From Harmothoe impar (lineage: Eukaryota > Annelida > Polychaeta > Phyllodocida > Polynoidae), in assembly GCA_947462335.1 (NCBI GenBank), contig OX381706.1, positions 18,018,784-18,082,783 of the forward strand: a DNA stretch of 64,000 nt. Reading direction: 5' to 3'. The translations under genes were made by a program, and so were the position numbers. The stretch's first letter is position 1. Every line of letters begins with the position of its first letter. A model generated the notes under the pieces. That model saw only the letters and a program-made list of their open reading frames with translations. It made no database searches and was not told where the DNA came from. Of this stretch, positions 11,058-22,365 are shown one piece after another.

Positions 11058-12366
11058 ACCCTCTTCTAATGGGAGTCCAGGTCAGCTGGACTTGGTTCTG
11101 GCTCAGAAATTACTTACTTCCCTATGTGAATGCTGCCTAGCAAAATATGGCCAACCGTGAGATTTTAATCCGATTTTTTAAAATGTTAGGGCTTTTTTGT
11201 AGATGGTTCAGATTAGATGAGACAACAAGTCAAGACCATAGTCCTCGAGTAGGCATCATAGCCCATTAGTTGATTGTGGTGTACTTTCGTCAGCTAAGTT
11301 GGTAAACATAAGGGTTAGAAAGGATTTGCCATGTATTGGCTACATATGACTCCCTTTAACTCGCATTGACTCCATTGACTTCATTTGAAAGGGAGTCAGG
11401 GCCTGTGAGTGTATTAGAAAGAGAGTCAGATGACTTCTAAATGTATAATTATGTATGTGCTAGTTGACACTGCAGTCATTCTTCCTTCCGTTTGCAGTAC
11501 CACCTAGTGTTTTTCCTAATATGTCTTGTACCCTTAGGCTAAAGCGTAAACTTGGATACTATTTATTCGCCTCAGAAGGCATGGGTTCAGTTTGGTCTAA
11601 TTGAAAAGGGAGTCAGACAGCGTTGAAAGGCACCCGGAAGGGATGCTTGACTCCCTTTTCATAGCCTGGACTCCCTTTATGACTCGGTTTATTCTCTCTG
11701 TGCATTAGTCATATTGTTGTCGGATATCTATCTGAGTGAATTCCAACTGTCTATGACTTGTTATCATGATGATAGCATTACCCAATAGCTTTCCTAGTTC
11801 TGCACATATTATCTGTGTTTTGTTGGACCTTTGTTTGATCCCCAACCACAGATGCCCCTTTTACCAGTGTTCAGCACGTAACATAAATGTTGGCATCTAC
11901 CAAACCACTGTCTCTCCTTTTTCCCTCCATGGAATCCGCTTTGTAATGTGTTTCTTTTTATCCGCAATGGAGACCTGTTTGTTCCATAAGTCATATAATT
12001 TTACTTTGTATAACCCACTATAAGTATACAACATGGGGGGGGGGGGGGCTTGTATTTGGGGAGGGGGTGGACACCAAGTAGGGCAAAAGTACTAACTTCA
12101 GGAAAACCCTCTTGCAACCAATAGTGTACTGAGGATATTATCATATGGATGACTGCACTAAAGCTGCACAGCGAGTTATACTGTAGATTTACAGTATAAA
12201 AGGAGGTATTTTTGAAACCAAAAATACCCTTCTTTTATGCTGTAATTCTACAGTACAACTCACCGCGCACCCGGGACTACGCAGCTACAGTTACTGCTGA
12301 CAGTGTGGGTATTATTGGGAGGGGCCTGGATGAACGGCTATAGCCAGACAGATATAGGCACTAGTG
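11058..12366. other. Noncoding stretch with GAGTC words and a G-run
   Basis: Repeated (G)GACTCCC/GGGAGTC words at 11347-11700 resemble the GAGTC hairpin elements seen elsewhere but no closed TIR pair was found. A G homopolymer (~14) is near 12034. A hairpin (ACTGTAGATTTACAGTATAAAAG with its approximate inverse) lies at 12180-12260. No gene seen. Confidence 0.4.
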
Positions 12367-12705
12367 GCAGGGCCTTAGGTATTTTCGTGGGAATTCCATG
12401 TTAAAGTTTACCCATCATACATAAATATGTTCCCAGGTTGTCCAGGTGTAGAAAAAATTCTGATGGGAATTTCTTCGATAATTTCTAGTTGTATATATAT
12501 CTGAGCTCAATTTTACCCTTTTTCTTTATCTTATACATGTATAGTGTTCTCAAGGAAAATGGCTGCCATAGCAACTAAAAATTGGAGAAAAAATTCCGAT
12601 CATATTTTTTCTTACACCAGACAATCTGGGAACATATTTATGTATGATGGGTAAACTTTAACATGGAATTCCCACGAAACCAATAATCCTGACATAAGGC
12701 CCTGC
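12367..12705. mobile_element. 339-bp hairpin MITE
   Basis: Ends GCAGGGCCTTA and TAAGGCCCTGC, then about 50 bp of near-perfect inverted sequence (TTTTCGTGGGAATTCCATG... at 12382 against its inverse ending near 12680). The word TTTTCGTGGGAAT is shared with the TIR of the 61627-62960 element, so the two may be related. Confidence 0.75.
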
Positions 12706-12930
12706 ACTACACATGCCTAGACACTGCTATAGACACTGCAGACAGCCCAGGTAAAGAGTCAACCTATATATACACATGGCATCTAGGTTGAGATGATACA
12801 GACAGGATGACAGGCGCTATTTTACAGTGAGACATGACCTGTCCATGACACATTTATTCTGCAAGCCGCGGCTCTGATTACATGTTTTATTAAGCTTTAC
12901 AGGTAATAAAAAAAAAGGTGTGTTTCAGGT

Positions 12931-13200
12931 AAGGCCAAAAAAAAAGAAGGTTGGTTTCCGGTAACATGGTCTGACAAGCTAGGCCCGGCCGGCCGCATTT
13001 CTTCTTTTTTTTAGTTTTTTTTTTTTTGCTTTTTACATTTTTAGGGCCCGGTTTTAGGGTTTTTGCCATAAAATCCTTAATAATTGTCCAATTTACGAAC
13101 GGTAAAAACCGGCAAATAGCAGAATTTTCCAGAAATAAAAAAAAGAGGGGGACTCGGCCCTGTTTTGCTAGACCCGGTCGGGTGACCGGAAACAAAAGAA
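12931..13200. mobile_element. AAGGCCAAAA/GTTTCAGGT family, copy c
   Basis: Left end AAGGCCAAAAAAAAAGAAGG then GGTAACATGGTC; right part GGCCCTGTTTTGCTAGACC then GTGACCGGAAACAAAAG. A partial extra end (GGTGTGTTTCAGGT) sits just before it at 12917, suggesting one insertion beside another. Overlapping open frames are shadows of the repeat. Confidence 0.65.
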
Positions 13201-14401
13201 CACATGCGGCCACTGAACTTGGCCATGCCGCTATAACGCCCAGATGTCTCTTGCACAAAGAATAACGAGCACGTGAACATATTATAAACGAACATGGAAA
13301 AAACGAGTACAATGATTTCGTTGGAGGGGTTATAGTTATACGATGTGTGGGTCCATTGCAGAAGGCACATGTTCTATTGGAGAACAGGGGTGTTTTGCAG
13401 AATGGAAAACGAATTTGTTAGGATAAAACGTGCACTAAATTCACTAGCATAAGAAATTCGTTTTAAAGATGACCGTTTTAATGAAGAAAAAGGGCATTTC
13501 CAGAGGTCAGTGTAGGATGCCTTCAAATGTCATCCTTCACTGAAATATTTTGTTAATAATTTAGATGTGATTAAAAGAACCACCCCAAATGTTGAACATA
13601 TGCTTGAATACCAGTATATATTTCAATTATTTGGATCATTTGTTTAGTCAATTTGAATATGGCTTTGATGAGGTTTAACAATGATGATTTCTGAAGACTT
13701 TGTTTTGATGAGAATTCTTGCATAATACCTTTGGCAATACAATTTAAAACAGACCCCAAACGATCTCACTACACCAGTGTTGCTAAAGAAAAGGTACATG
13801 AATTTCTGTTTTGCAACACACCCCAGTAGCATATGACTCTTGCATGTCCCACTAGAACGAATGTCTATTGCAATATGGTCACCTCTTCCGCAATAGACCA
13901 TAGACCTTCACAATTGTGTTTTTCTGGCGAGATCTGTTTTGAAAAGGGGCAATGCTTTTTACAGTGTGTTGCACAACATGTATTTATCAACACTATTTGC
14001 CATGTATAATCTAACATTTGTGTATACTACTTTCGAATATCAATAGGAATGACGAGAACTAACAATTTGAGGCATATTCAATGAATTTACATGTGCAATT
14101 TCTTAACCAATAAGGATTGTAATATCAAAATAAAATAACTAGATCGCATCTAACGTTGTCAACAAGATTGCCAATCACAGTGAAATGTTGGTACTTATTT
14201 AATGAGAAACGAAAGTGCTCAAACGCAGTGTAAATTGCATGCAGTTAAAATGATTAATTTTGATTGATTCTCGCCAGACTCAATTCTCGTGAATGATCTC
14301 TTTAAGCAACACACCTGCAAACAGTCCTAAAGAGTGATCATCAATATTGTGTTGCTAAAGGAAAAATCGTGAACATTTGTTCTGCAATAGACCTCTAGGC
14401 T
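13201..14401. other. Noncoding stretch, nothing recognised
   Basis: No domain-bearing frame. Words such as 'tgcaatag(a)cc' and 'gttgctaaagaaaa' recur around 13780-13900 and 14340-14400, hinting at an old duplicated segment, but I cannot delimit it. Confidence 0.35.
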
Positions 14402-14631
14402 CACAGAGAAAAGAAGTAGAATCACACTGACTCCGAAATGGGAGTCTGGACTTGATCACTGAGGTAACTCTCCCCATGACTCTAAAGTGACTCCCAATCA
14501 TTAGGGAGTCTTAGCATAGAAGCCATTTTAGAGTCCTGCTAATGTTAGGGAGCCACTAACTTTAGAGTCCCGGGGAGAGTTACCTCAGCGATCAGGTCGG
14601 GAGTCACAGTGATTCCACTTCTTTCTCTGTG
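14402..14631. mobile_element. GAGTC hairpin element, copy 1
   Basis: Outer ends CACAGAGAAAAGAAGTAGAA and its inverse ending TTCTTTCTCTGTG (about 14618-14631) enclose arms full of GACTCC words. Inner segments such as GAGGTAACTCTCCCC (14460) and GGGGAGAGTTACCTC (14570) pair exactly. Copy 2 of this subtype is at 15746-15981; a second subtype is at 35310-35542 and 51214-51522. Confidence 0.8.
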
Positions 14632-15237
14632 CCTTTTGGTCATTCCTAGCTATATCTAATGAAGATCTAGAGCGGCTAATGTAAAAGTGTTAAAATATTT
14701 GGTCATGAAATAATTGACTATTGTCAGATTTATGCTGTATAAATCGAAATTTCCTTGAAGTACCTACATGTTGAGGCTTAAAGAATAAAGGGGTGTCTGA
14801 AATGTACTTCAAACACATTGTAGGCTTATTAAAGACATATTTGCCTATACATTGATCAAATTTAGGATTGTGCATCATATAAATTTCAATGGGTAAATTG
14901 AAAGATAAAATCGAAAATCCAAGCCTATAGTGTCGAAATGATCTGAATTTACCCCTCTTTTTGTGTGATGCGCCAAGTAGGGAATGTCTACAAACCCTAC
15001 TTGGCAATTTGATTATGATAATAATTATTAGCCCTAAATAGGGCCCTCCATATGCCTATCATTTCATCAGTCAATTTCTGAGCCCTAGACAAGAAACACT
15101 CAATGCGCCATCTAATGGGTGTTGTGGTTGCTAGTATTACTCTTCCAAGAATCACCTCCTTGATTCTCACTGGCATCGCATTGATCGATACCTGGAATGT
15201 CTGAAAGGAGACAGGACGGTGTTGTGTAAGACGTCTT
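14632..15237. other. Noncoding stretch, unsupported open frames
   Basis: Reverse-strand open frames of about 105 codons (14690-15007, 14997-15317) have no recognisable motif, and the second runs into a repeat. I do not call a gene. Confidence 0.35.
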
Positions 15238-15435
15238 ATCACTTTAGGGATGGCATGATGCATTAATGTATCATAATGCATCATGTCGTTGGTCATCATG
15301 ATGCTTGAATGCAACATTGGCGATTAACTCACCAGTTCTGCATTCAAGGATCATACCAACTCTATGGGGGGAGTACACTCCAGAAGGTGAATGCATCCAG
15401 GGCTGCATTGGTGCATCATGATGACAAGTGTAGCC
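15238..15435. repeat. GAATGCAGC/GGCGAGT repeat, copy 1 (diverged)
   Basis: Contains CATCATGATGCTTGAATGC, ACTCACCAGTTCTGCATTC and GGGCTGCATTGGTGCATCAT. Related, clearer copies are at 34049-34283 and 57582-57757, where the palindrome GGCGAGTAACTCGCC is intact. Non-coding. Confidence 0.55.
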
Positions 15436-15745
15436 TTTCAGCGACATACGTCCCTATAGGGTTATTTGTCCATTAGGGACCATGTTACTATTAGCCCCTG
15501 GATTAGGGCCTAGGCACTTAAAGAGTGGTCATTTATGATCAAAAGGGGAGGGGTGGGGTTGGCATTTTAGTGTGGGTCTTAATTGAGGGACATAAAATAT
15601 GTTGCCCATTTGTAACAGCAAGAAACAGTACGTTAAAATAGTTCAAAGGGGGATGGGGAGTAAGAAACCTTTCACCTCTTTCGGCACGGAAGGGGGGAGG
15701 GCACAACAACTGAGACTCGTGGACTCCTCCGCCCCAATAACTACA

Positions 15746-15981
15746 CACAGAAAAGAAATAGAATCACTGTGACTCCCGACTTGATCACAGTGGTAACTCT
15801 TCCCAGGACTCTAACATGACTCCCTAACATCAGCAGGACCCTAAAATAACTCTATAATGACTCCTGCTCTAAGACTCCCTAATGATTGGGAGTCCCTTTA
15901 GAGTTGTTGGGAGAGTTACCGCAGTGATCGGGGCTGGACTCCCATATGAGAGTCACAGTGATTCTACTTCTTCTCTCTGTG
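15746..15981. mobile_element. GAGTC hairpin element, copy 2
   Basis: CACAGAAAAGAAATAGAATC at the left and GATTCTACTTCTTCTCTCTG at the right form the ends. The arms contain repeated GACTCCC words and pair through GTGGTAACTCTTCCC against GGGAGAGTTACC. Same subtype as 14402-14631. Confidence 0.8.
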
Positions 15982-16555
15982 TATTTGCTTGCTCTTTTCG
16001 CCTCTGCGAAGCTCCATGCATGGTCTTTTTTCAGTGCTGACCCTACCCCTTCCACTCAGCCCCCTCCATCTTATATACAAAATGACTACTCCCTGCTGAC
16101 GCTCTTATGGCCCAGGCCTCACAGTAGATTCAAAGTAATTGGGTCGTTAAAAAGGGTCACCTAAAAGTAGGGAAGATTGTCTTAATTGTGTGCTTTGTTT
16201 CATTTGATTTTAATGGATTGCAGTTTCACCAGACTGTATGTGAGACGTGACCTTATAATGTTCTAGAGTTCTCTAGGGAACGTTGACAAATGACATCACC
16301 TGGCAGGGTGGGTGGGGGACCAATGGTGACATATGGCGATTGTTGGATGTCAGGGTCTGTGTGACATCACCTTTCTGTAGAACTACCAGTCGCTTTGGGG
16401 GGGGGGGGGGTATAGGGGCATTGGCGTGGGGTCATAGTCTAGGCCTATTGCCTAGGGTCGACTGTAACGATGAATATGTTGTATGATGTTATATTGACGA
16501 TACTCCACCCCTAGATGGTGCATGTCAGTGATGAGTCAGCCTCTATCTCTCTAAG

Positions 16556-16839
16556 GGAGTGCCCATTTGTTAACAACAGGGTGGTGGTGCTGAATTTGGG
16601 GGGAATTAACATTTACACCCCTCTTGGGCGTGTCAAAAGAATTAGACTAAATTTAAGTCTGTGCGTTACTATGCTACGCCTACGAAGAGGCGTGAACAAG
16701 CACGATTTTCAACCCGTGGGGTAAGGGGGGGGGTAATATATTTCGATCCCTCTAGGGGGGGAGGGGATGAAAGCATTTCGCATAAAATTTCCGCATAAAA
16801 TTTCACCACCTCGTCCTGTTGTTAAAATATGTGCACTCC
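16556..16839. mobile_element. GGAGTG..AACA family MITE, copy 1
   Basis: Left end GGAGTGCCCATTTGTTAACA, right end TGTTGTTAAAATATGTGCACTCC. Internal G-rich blocks and the word TGCGTTACTATGCT are shared with 60429-60638, whose ends are GGAGTGATCATTTTGTAACA and TGTTAAAAAGTGATCACTCC. A third, partial copy begins at 47637. Confidence 0.65.
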
Positions 16840-17049
16840 ATAAAAGAGCAGGAATAAAGGTGTATTTATATCATTCCGCTGAGACTGTTACCTGTCAAAG
16901 TAATCATGACCATAGCCTATGTTGAAGTTGAAAGCAACTTGATTTCGGGGGAGCATAAAAAAAGGCGGTTCCTACTATCGAAATCGGTGTGCCTCGAGAT
17001 ATGTATAGGAAAATTCCAATGAGAATTAGGATATAAAATAGAGGATCAG

Positions 17050-17356
17050 TGGCGGATCCAGGATTGTCTAGAAGGGGGGGCCCAAACCTGGCAAAGCCGG
17101 AGTCACTATGTGTTTCCCGCGGGCGAAGCGGGGTTTTTTAGGACACAATTTTTTTTAAGACTCCTGCCACCCCCCCCCCCCCCCCATCCAGATCACAGGC
17201 CCTCAGGCCCTATGAAAAATACTCCAAAGTCTCTTTATCTCTTTCCCTCTTTTCTTCTCCTTTATTTTCTCTTCTTCCCCTATTTTTTTTTTTTTTTTTT
17301 TTTTTTGGGAGGGGGGGGGGGGCAAGGCCCGTCGGGCCACCCCCCTGGGTCCGCCA
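17050..17356. mobile_element. MITE with TGGCGGATCCAGG ends
   Basis: TIR TGGCGGATCCAGG at 17050 and CCTGGGTCCGCCA at 17344-17356. The interior has C-runs (about 17170-17187), a T homopolymer (~24) and G-runs, so it is low complexity. An open frame across it is an artefact of that composition. Confidence 0.65.
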
Positions 17357-18011
<655 letters not shown>

Positions 18012-18060
18012 CGCCCACACCTGTCCTCGTCTGCCGGTCCCCTCGGACGGCATTCCAATA
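18012..18060 (+). repeat. 49-bp direct repeat 5' of the Penelope element
   Basis: From CGCCCACACCTGTCC to GGCATTCCAATA the sequence is identical to 23208-23256. The downstream copy is embedded in a longer repeat (about 22930-23256) that recurs at 45730-46025. The upstream copy could be the tail of a truncated tandem element (pseudo-LTR) or a long target-site duplication. Confidence 0.9.
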
Positions 18061-18261
18061 GTTTTTTCCTTACAGACCCGCACTGTCCACGGCCGTCACC
18101 GGCCTCACCACAGCCGTCACCGGTTGTAGTCGCAGTCACCACACTCTGTCGTACAGCTCCCAGTGAGTCCTGAACCAGAGTCACTGACCTTTTAGGTCCA
18201 GTGTGATACTTGTAGAGTAAGCAAACGCTATTCTCACGTATCTGAATCGATCTCAGCCGAA

Positions 18262-19770
18262 ATGGCAGAGAAAGATACGTTCCGTGCCAACTTCAAGTGG
18301 CCAGCAACACCGCAGGAGACCGCTGCCGCAGCTGCGGCGACAGTCAGAGCGGAGGTAAGTTCTACCACCCATTCTTGCAACAACCAAAACTCAATCACAA
18401 AATATATCCATGTTTTGAGCAGTTCTGGTACAGCTTCTCCGAGTATTCCATTGAAAACAAAGAGAGGCCGGGGTAGGCCGCGTAAAAGGCCGCCCTCCAC
18501 CTCGCCGCCCCGCGACCTAGTTTGCCGGAGGGAGCATTCATTGAATGTGACCACCCCAAACAAGCGCAGCCGGCAGGTATCGTCCGAAAACAGTGAAAAC
18601 ACCACCGATTCGGTCGAAATTTGCGCCAACAACGATGTAACTATCAATACCGACGCAAATACATTCAAATCTCATGATAAATCGATCGTTTTACCCGGTT
18701 ACAGCGACGACGAACCCGACGATTTGAATAATGAACGCTCCCCGCGCCCGGCTGAAGCTGGTAGCGGCGAGCTGCCGCGGTCTGAACAGGACCAGCGAAG
18801 CCTTCCCGCGCATAACGCCCGGATAACCACGCCTGACGCCGCGAACACCCGCGATGTGCCCAGGCCCCAGTCTGACCAATCCAAATTACAGCAACACTAC
18901 AACCATTTAGAAATGCTGAAACAAAAGATAGCACTTTTGTACAAAACGGATCCAAAGTTCAGATACCCTGACACACTGGTAAGTACTACCTCCAATACTG
19001 AACATGACTCTGTTTGTATTTTACAGAGACCCTTCAGCACAGAGGAACTACCAGACTCTTGCGCCGACTCCTTCGCGACCCACAAGTACAACGCGACGGA
19101 GGCGGGCAAACTCAATATCCACGAGGGGTGGATGACTGGATGCTTATCAAAAGGCATCCACGAGAAGTGGACCCTGGGACTCGAGCCCCCCCCACACTAC
19201 ACAACAAAGCTGAAAAAATTCAAACAGCGCTATGCAGAGCTACGCAAGCAGCAGAGTCAAGAAGTACAGACTCTTATGGTTGAACTGTTGAAAGACGCCC
19301 AGGACACCATGACGGAGCAATCCGCCATGGCCTGCTCTAATGTAGAGACAACCACGAGGAAGAAACTCGCTGACGAGACAGCTGCTGACAACGTACTCAA
19401 ACGGGCTAACGACGATGTCAAAAAAAGCATCTACCGTGAGTCACAGAAGACCCAAGAGATCTATAATAAGATCCTGGCCTCCGACTCCGCCCTGAAAATC
19501 TCCGACGAGGAGATCATCGCCTCCGGGAAACCCATGAAACCCAAGGCAACTACCAGCACTGATGGTGGACGCAAGCGTCCTTTTCAGGACTGGGGGGACT
19601 CGCTGGAAAAGAAGGCAAAAGCCCCCCGAACCTTCGGACACCAACACGAACAGAAGGCCAAAGACTCTCCCAAACCAGCTCCCCCAAACAAGCGAGCCAA
19701 CAAGGAGAACGAGAAGTCCGTCCCCAAGAAGAAGAACAAGTTCTTCAACAAGAAGAAGAGCAACAAGTGA
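18262..19770 (+). CDS. Penelope-like element ORF1: AT-hook, lysine-rich protein
   Basis: A 502-residue frame from the first ATG after the leader. An AT-hook, a minor-groove DNA-binding motif, lies at residues 69-78 ([10 protein letters not shown]). An alanine run follows the N-terminus (residues 20-27). A segment near residues 210-235 ([13 protein letters not shown]) looks helical, and residues ~340-400 are charged and helical. The C-terminus (about 430-502) is very lysine-rich, suiting a nucleic-acid binding or nuclear role. Two GT(AAGT) donors lie inside it: 18979-19026 is a perfect 48-bp, frame-preserving GTAAGT..TTTTACAG intron, and 18355-18422 is a possible 68-bp one that would shift frame. 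The stop overlaps the open frame of ORF2, which is one frame back. Role in retrotransposition is inferred from position. Confidence 0.75.
   Translation: MAEKDTFRANFKWPATPQETAAAAAATVRAEVSSTTHSCNNQNSITKYIHVLSSSGTASPSIPLKTKRGRGRPRKRPPSTSPPRDLVCRREHSLNVTTPNKRSRQVSSENSENTTDSVEICANNDVTINTDANTFKSHDKSIVLPGYSDDEPDDLNNERSPRPAEAGSGELPRSEQDQRSLPAHNARITTPDAANTRDVPRPQSDQSKLQQHYNHLEMLKQKIALLYKTDPKFRYPDTLVSTTSNTEHDSVCILQRPFSTEELPDSCADSFATHKYNATEAGKLNIHEGWMTGCLSKGIHEKWTLGLEPPPHYTTKLKKFKQRYAELRKQQSQEVQTLMVELLKDAQDTMTEQSAMACSNVETTTRKKLADETAADNVLKRANDDVKKSIYRESQKTQEIYNKILASDSALKISDEEIIASGKPMKPKATTSTDGGRKRPFQDWGDSLEKKAKAPRTFGHQHEQKAKDSPKPAPPNKRANKENEKSVPKKKNKFFNKKKSNK
18979..19026 (+). other. Likely retained 48-bp intron in Penelope ORF1
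   Basis: GTAAGT at 18979 and a pyrimidine-rich tract ending TTTTACAG at 19026 form textbook splice sites. The segment is 48 bp with no in-frame stop, so the ORF reads through whether or not it is removed. Introns retained in Penelope-like elements have been reported in other invertebrates. Confidence 0.6.
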
Positions 19771-19787
19771 ATCTTCAGACAGACTCT

Positions 19788-22349
19788 ATGGACAATAACC
19801 TTTCCATACTCAATCATTTGGCATTAAATTCTAATACTCAGTACCTCAATAGTCCTTCGTTATCAATTAACATAGATAGCAACAATAGTGATGATATAAA
19901 CACGTATAATTCTATCCAGAATACTACTCATATCCAATCACCAATCCTGACACCGGAGACTCCCAGAGGAGATCCCCAGAGTCAGGACCCCCCGGCACCC
20001 CAAGAAAGGGATGCCGGGAACACACACCCCACCACCAGCTGCAAAAGCAAACTGGTTGTAAATCTCTCTAACCACAACCTAACGGACGTGGAGGTAAGCC
20101 TTTTAGAAAAAGGCTTAAAATTCTGTCCAACCAGGTTCCGCAGCGAACCCGGTGACCTTAAAAGAGAATTGGATGCGTTCCACAAGAAATTGAGGACCAT
20201 CCAATTCTTTTCTAAAAATCAGAATTCGGCTGAGGTGACTGAACAGGAACGAACTGATCAGCCCACCACCGCCCCCTACTCCAAGACGGAGGATTTGAAA
20301 AAATTCAAACCCCCGTCCAAATGGAACCCCCCACCGGGATCCGCAAATTTGGAGACTTTCATTAGTCATAATGAAATAGGTCTAGCGAAGAGTGAAACGG
20401 TCATCAACCGGAAACAAAATGTGACGGCTGAAGAACGCAGGGCCCTAAAAAGCCTCAGCAAAAACAACGACCTCACTATCAAACCCGCTGACAAAGGGGG
20501 AGCTCTTGTAGTGATGAACACTTCAGACTACGTAGAGGAGGCCTTCAGACAGCTAAACGATGGGAACACCTACCAGCGTCTGAAAAATGACCCCACCAAG
20601 GAGTCACAAGAAGAGATAAACAAGGTGATTCTGGAGATGCTGGCTCAGAATGAGATCAGCAAAGAAGTAGCCGATCTACTGATGTGTGAAAAATCTCGCA
20701 CACCACAGATATACTTCCTCCCAAAAATCCACAAGAACATCCTCCCCCCCCCGGGACGACCTATCGTTAGTGCGAATGGTTGCCCGACGGAGAAGATTTC
20801 CGCCTTTGTGGATTGCTTTATGAAGCCCATAGTCCGAGATGTAAAATCTTACGTCAGGGACTCCACGGATTTCATAAACAAGATAGAGAGCAATGCTGCA
20901 CTACCGGTAGGCACCATCATTGGCACTCTTGATGTTAGTTCCCTATACACCAACATCCCCCATGATGAGGGGATCGAAAGTGTAAGGAAACACTTGGTAC
21001 TGAACAGAGAAAGCTTCGAGAAACCTCGAAATGACTCTCTAATACACCTTTTGGAACTGGTCCTCAAAAGGAACAACTTCCAATTCAATGGCACCAACTT
21101 CCTACAAATAGGAGGAACTGCCATGGGGACAAGGCTGGCCCCATCCTACGCAAACCTATTCATGGCATCCCTTGAAGAAAACCTCTTGGAACACCACGAA
21201 TACAAACCCTCAACGTGGGTACGATATATTGACGATATATTCTTCACCTGGTCACACGGTGTAGATCGCCTGAAAGATTGGCTAGAATATCTCAATAATG
21301 CCCACGAGACCATTAAATTTACCTCAGAACACTCGAGCACTGAGATAAATTTCCTGGACACCACAGTAAAATTCGGCACAGATCGCAAGATGTACACCGA
21401 CTTATACTGCAAACCCACCGACTCACACGGATACCTTCTGTATGACTCGGCACATCCGCCATCAAGCAAGCGGAGCTTACCCTACAGTCAGTTTCTCAGA
21501 ATAATGAGAATCTGCACAAGGGAAGCAGATTTCTTGAAACATGTCAGGATCAAGAAACAACACTTTCGTGAACGGAAATACCCCGAAGCGATCCTGGATG
21601 AGGCACTCCGGAAATGCCTCACCAACAACCGGAAAGACCTCCTTCAACCAAAGGTGAAGGAGGACACCCCGGATACAAACACAGAAAAGATCTACATGAT
21701 CAACACCTACCGTCCCAATGATCACACCTTGGTGAAAATGATCGACGAAAATTGGGACATCCTTGGAAGATCAACATCAACCAAGGAAATTTGGGACCGA
21801 AAAGTAGTTAAAGGGTACCGCAGGCCAAAAAACCTGCGGGACCACCTGGTGAGAGCCAGAACCAACTACAACCCATTCTCGACCGAGAAAGTAGGTTCCA
21901 AATGTTCCAATGTCTGCAGAAGAAAGAACTGCAGATATTGCCCGATGCTAGACACATCGGGGAGGATCCAAAAAGGAACCTCCAAACTGAGCTTTGAGAC
22001 AAAAACAAATGTCACGTGCAATAGCTCGAATCTGATCTACTGCTTAGAATGCACCAAGTGCAACATCAAGTACGTAGGTCAGACCAAAAACAAGGTCAAA
22101 AAACGACTTTACAGCCACATGTACTTCACAAAGAAGGGCAAGGTGGTCAACGATGTCCAACGTCACTTCCTAAAAGAAGGCCATGACATAGAAAGGGACA
22201 TGAAGGTCTACATACTGGATTTCATACACGAATATCCACACAGTAAGAAGGCCAAGAGTCTGCGACTCAAGATCGAATTCAATTGGATTCATCGACTTGG
22301 TACTACGGCCCCATACGGCCTGAACACCATGGACAGTGTATGCGGTTAG
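19788..22349 (+). CDS. Penelope-like element ORF2: reverse transcriptase with GIY-YIG endonuclease
   Basis: 853 residues from the first ATG in frame; the frame is open upstream to before 19767, overlapping ORF1, so -1 frameshifting or reinitiation is possible. It makes cDNA at a nicked target. N-terminal PLE motifs include KPADKGGALVVM and FLPKIHK..GRPIVS. RT motif A is DVSSLYTNIPHDEG (about 382), motif B GTAMGTRLAP (about 443) and the catalytic motif is YIDD (480-483). A cysteine cluster (CSNVCRRKNCRYC, from about 706) precedes the GIY-YIG domain, which starts YCLECTKCNIKYVGQTK (about 751) and ends with the family's QRHF and FNWIHRL-like segments. All catalytic motifs look intact. Penelope-like elements of this type use the GIY-YIG nuclease to nick the target; the copy appears competent. 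Confidence 0.95.
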   Translation: MDNNLSILNHLALNSNTQYLNSPSLSINIDSNNSDDINTYNSIQNTTHIQSPILTPETPRGDPQSQDPPAPQERDAGNTHPTTSCKSKLVVNLSNHNLTDVEVSLLEKGLKFCPTRFRSEPGDLKRELDAFHKKLRTIQFFSKNQNSAEVTEQERTDQPTTAPYSKTEDLKKFKPPSKWNPPPGSANLETFISHNEIGLAKSETVINRKQNVTAEERRALKSLSKNNDLTIKPADKGGALVVMNTSDYVEEAFRQLNDGNTYQRLKNDPTKESQEEINKVILEMLAQNEISKEVADLLMCEKSRTPQIYFLPKIHKNILPPPGRPIVSANGCPTEKISAFVDCFMKPIVRDVKSYVRDSTDFINKIESNAALPVGTIIGTLDVSSLYTNIPHDEGIESVRKHLVLNRESFEKPRNDSLIHLLELVLKRNNFQFNGTNFLQIGGTAMGTRLAPSYANLFMASLEENLLEHHEYKPSTWVRYIDDIFFTWSHGVDRLKDWLEYLNNAHETIKFTSEHSSTEINFLDTTVKFGTDRKMYTDLYCKPTDSHGYLLYDSAHPPSSKRSLPYSQFLRIMRICTREADFLKHVRIKKQHFRERKYPEAILDEALRKCLTNNRKDLLQPKVKEDTPDTNTEKIYMINTYRPNDHTLVKMIDENWDILGRSTSTKEIWDRKVVKGYRRPKNLRDHLVRARTNYNPFSTEKVGSKCSNVCRRKNCRYCPMLDTSGRIQKGTSKLSFETKTNVTCNSSNLIYCLECTKCNIKYVGQTKNKVKKRLYSHMYFTKKGKVVNDVQRHFLKEGHDIERDMKVYILDFIHEYPHSKKAKSLRLKIEFNWIHRLGTTAPYGLNTMDSVCG

Positions 22350-22365
22350 CACCCCCATTGCCTCG

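Noticed and set aside
13026..13370. Overlapping forward and reverse open frames of 79-140 codons
   Set aside because: They overlap the AAGGCCAAAA repeat, show lysine/phenylalanine runs from A/T tracts, and have no domain.
14690..15317. Two ~105-codon reverse-strand frames
   Set aside because: No recognisable motif, no splice context, and one runs into a repeat family.
19767..19787. GTG start for the Penelope RT ORF and a non-ATG start at 24750 for the LINE ORF
   Set aside because: Non-ATG starts of the bacterial kind are not expected in an animal; the first in-frame ATGs (19788 and 24777) leave all domains intact.
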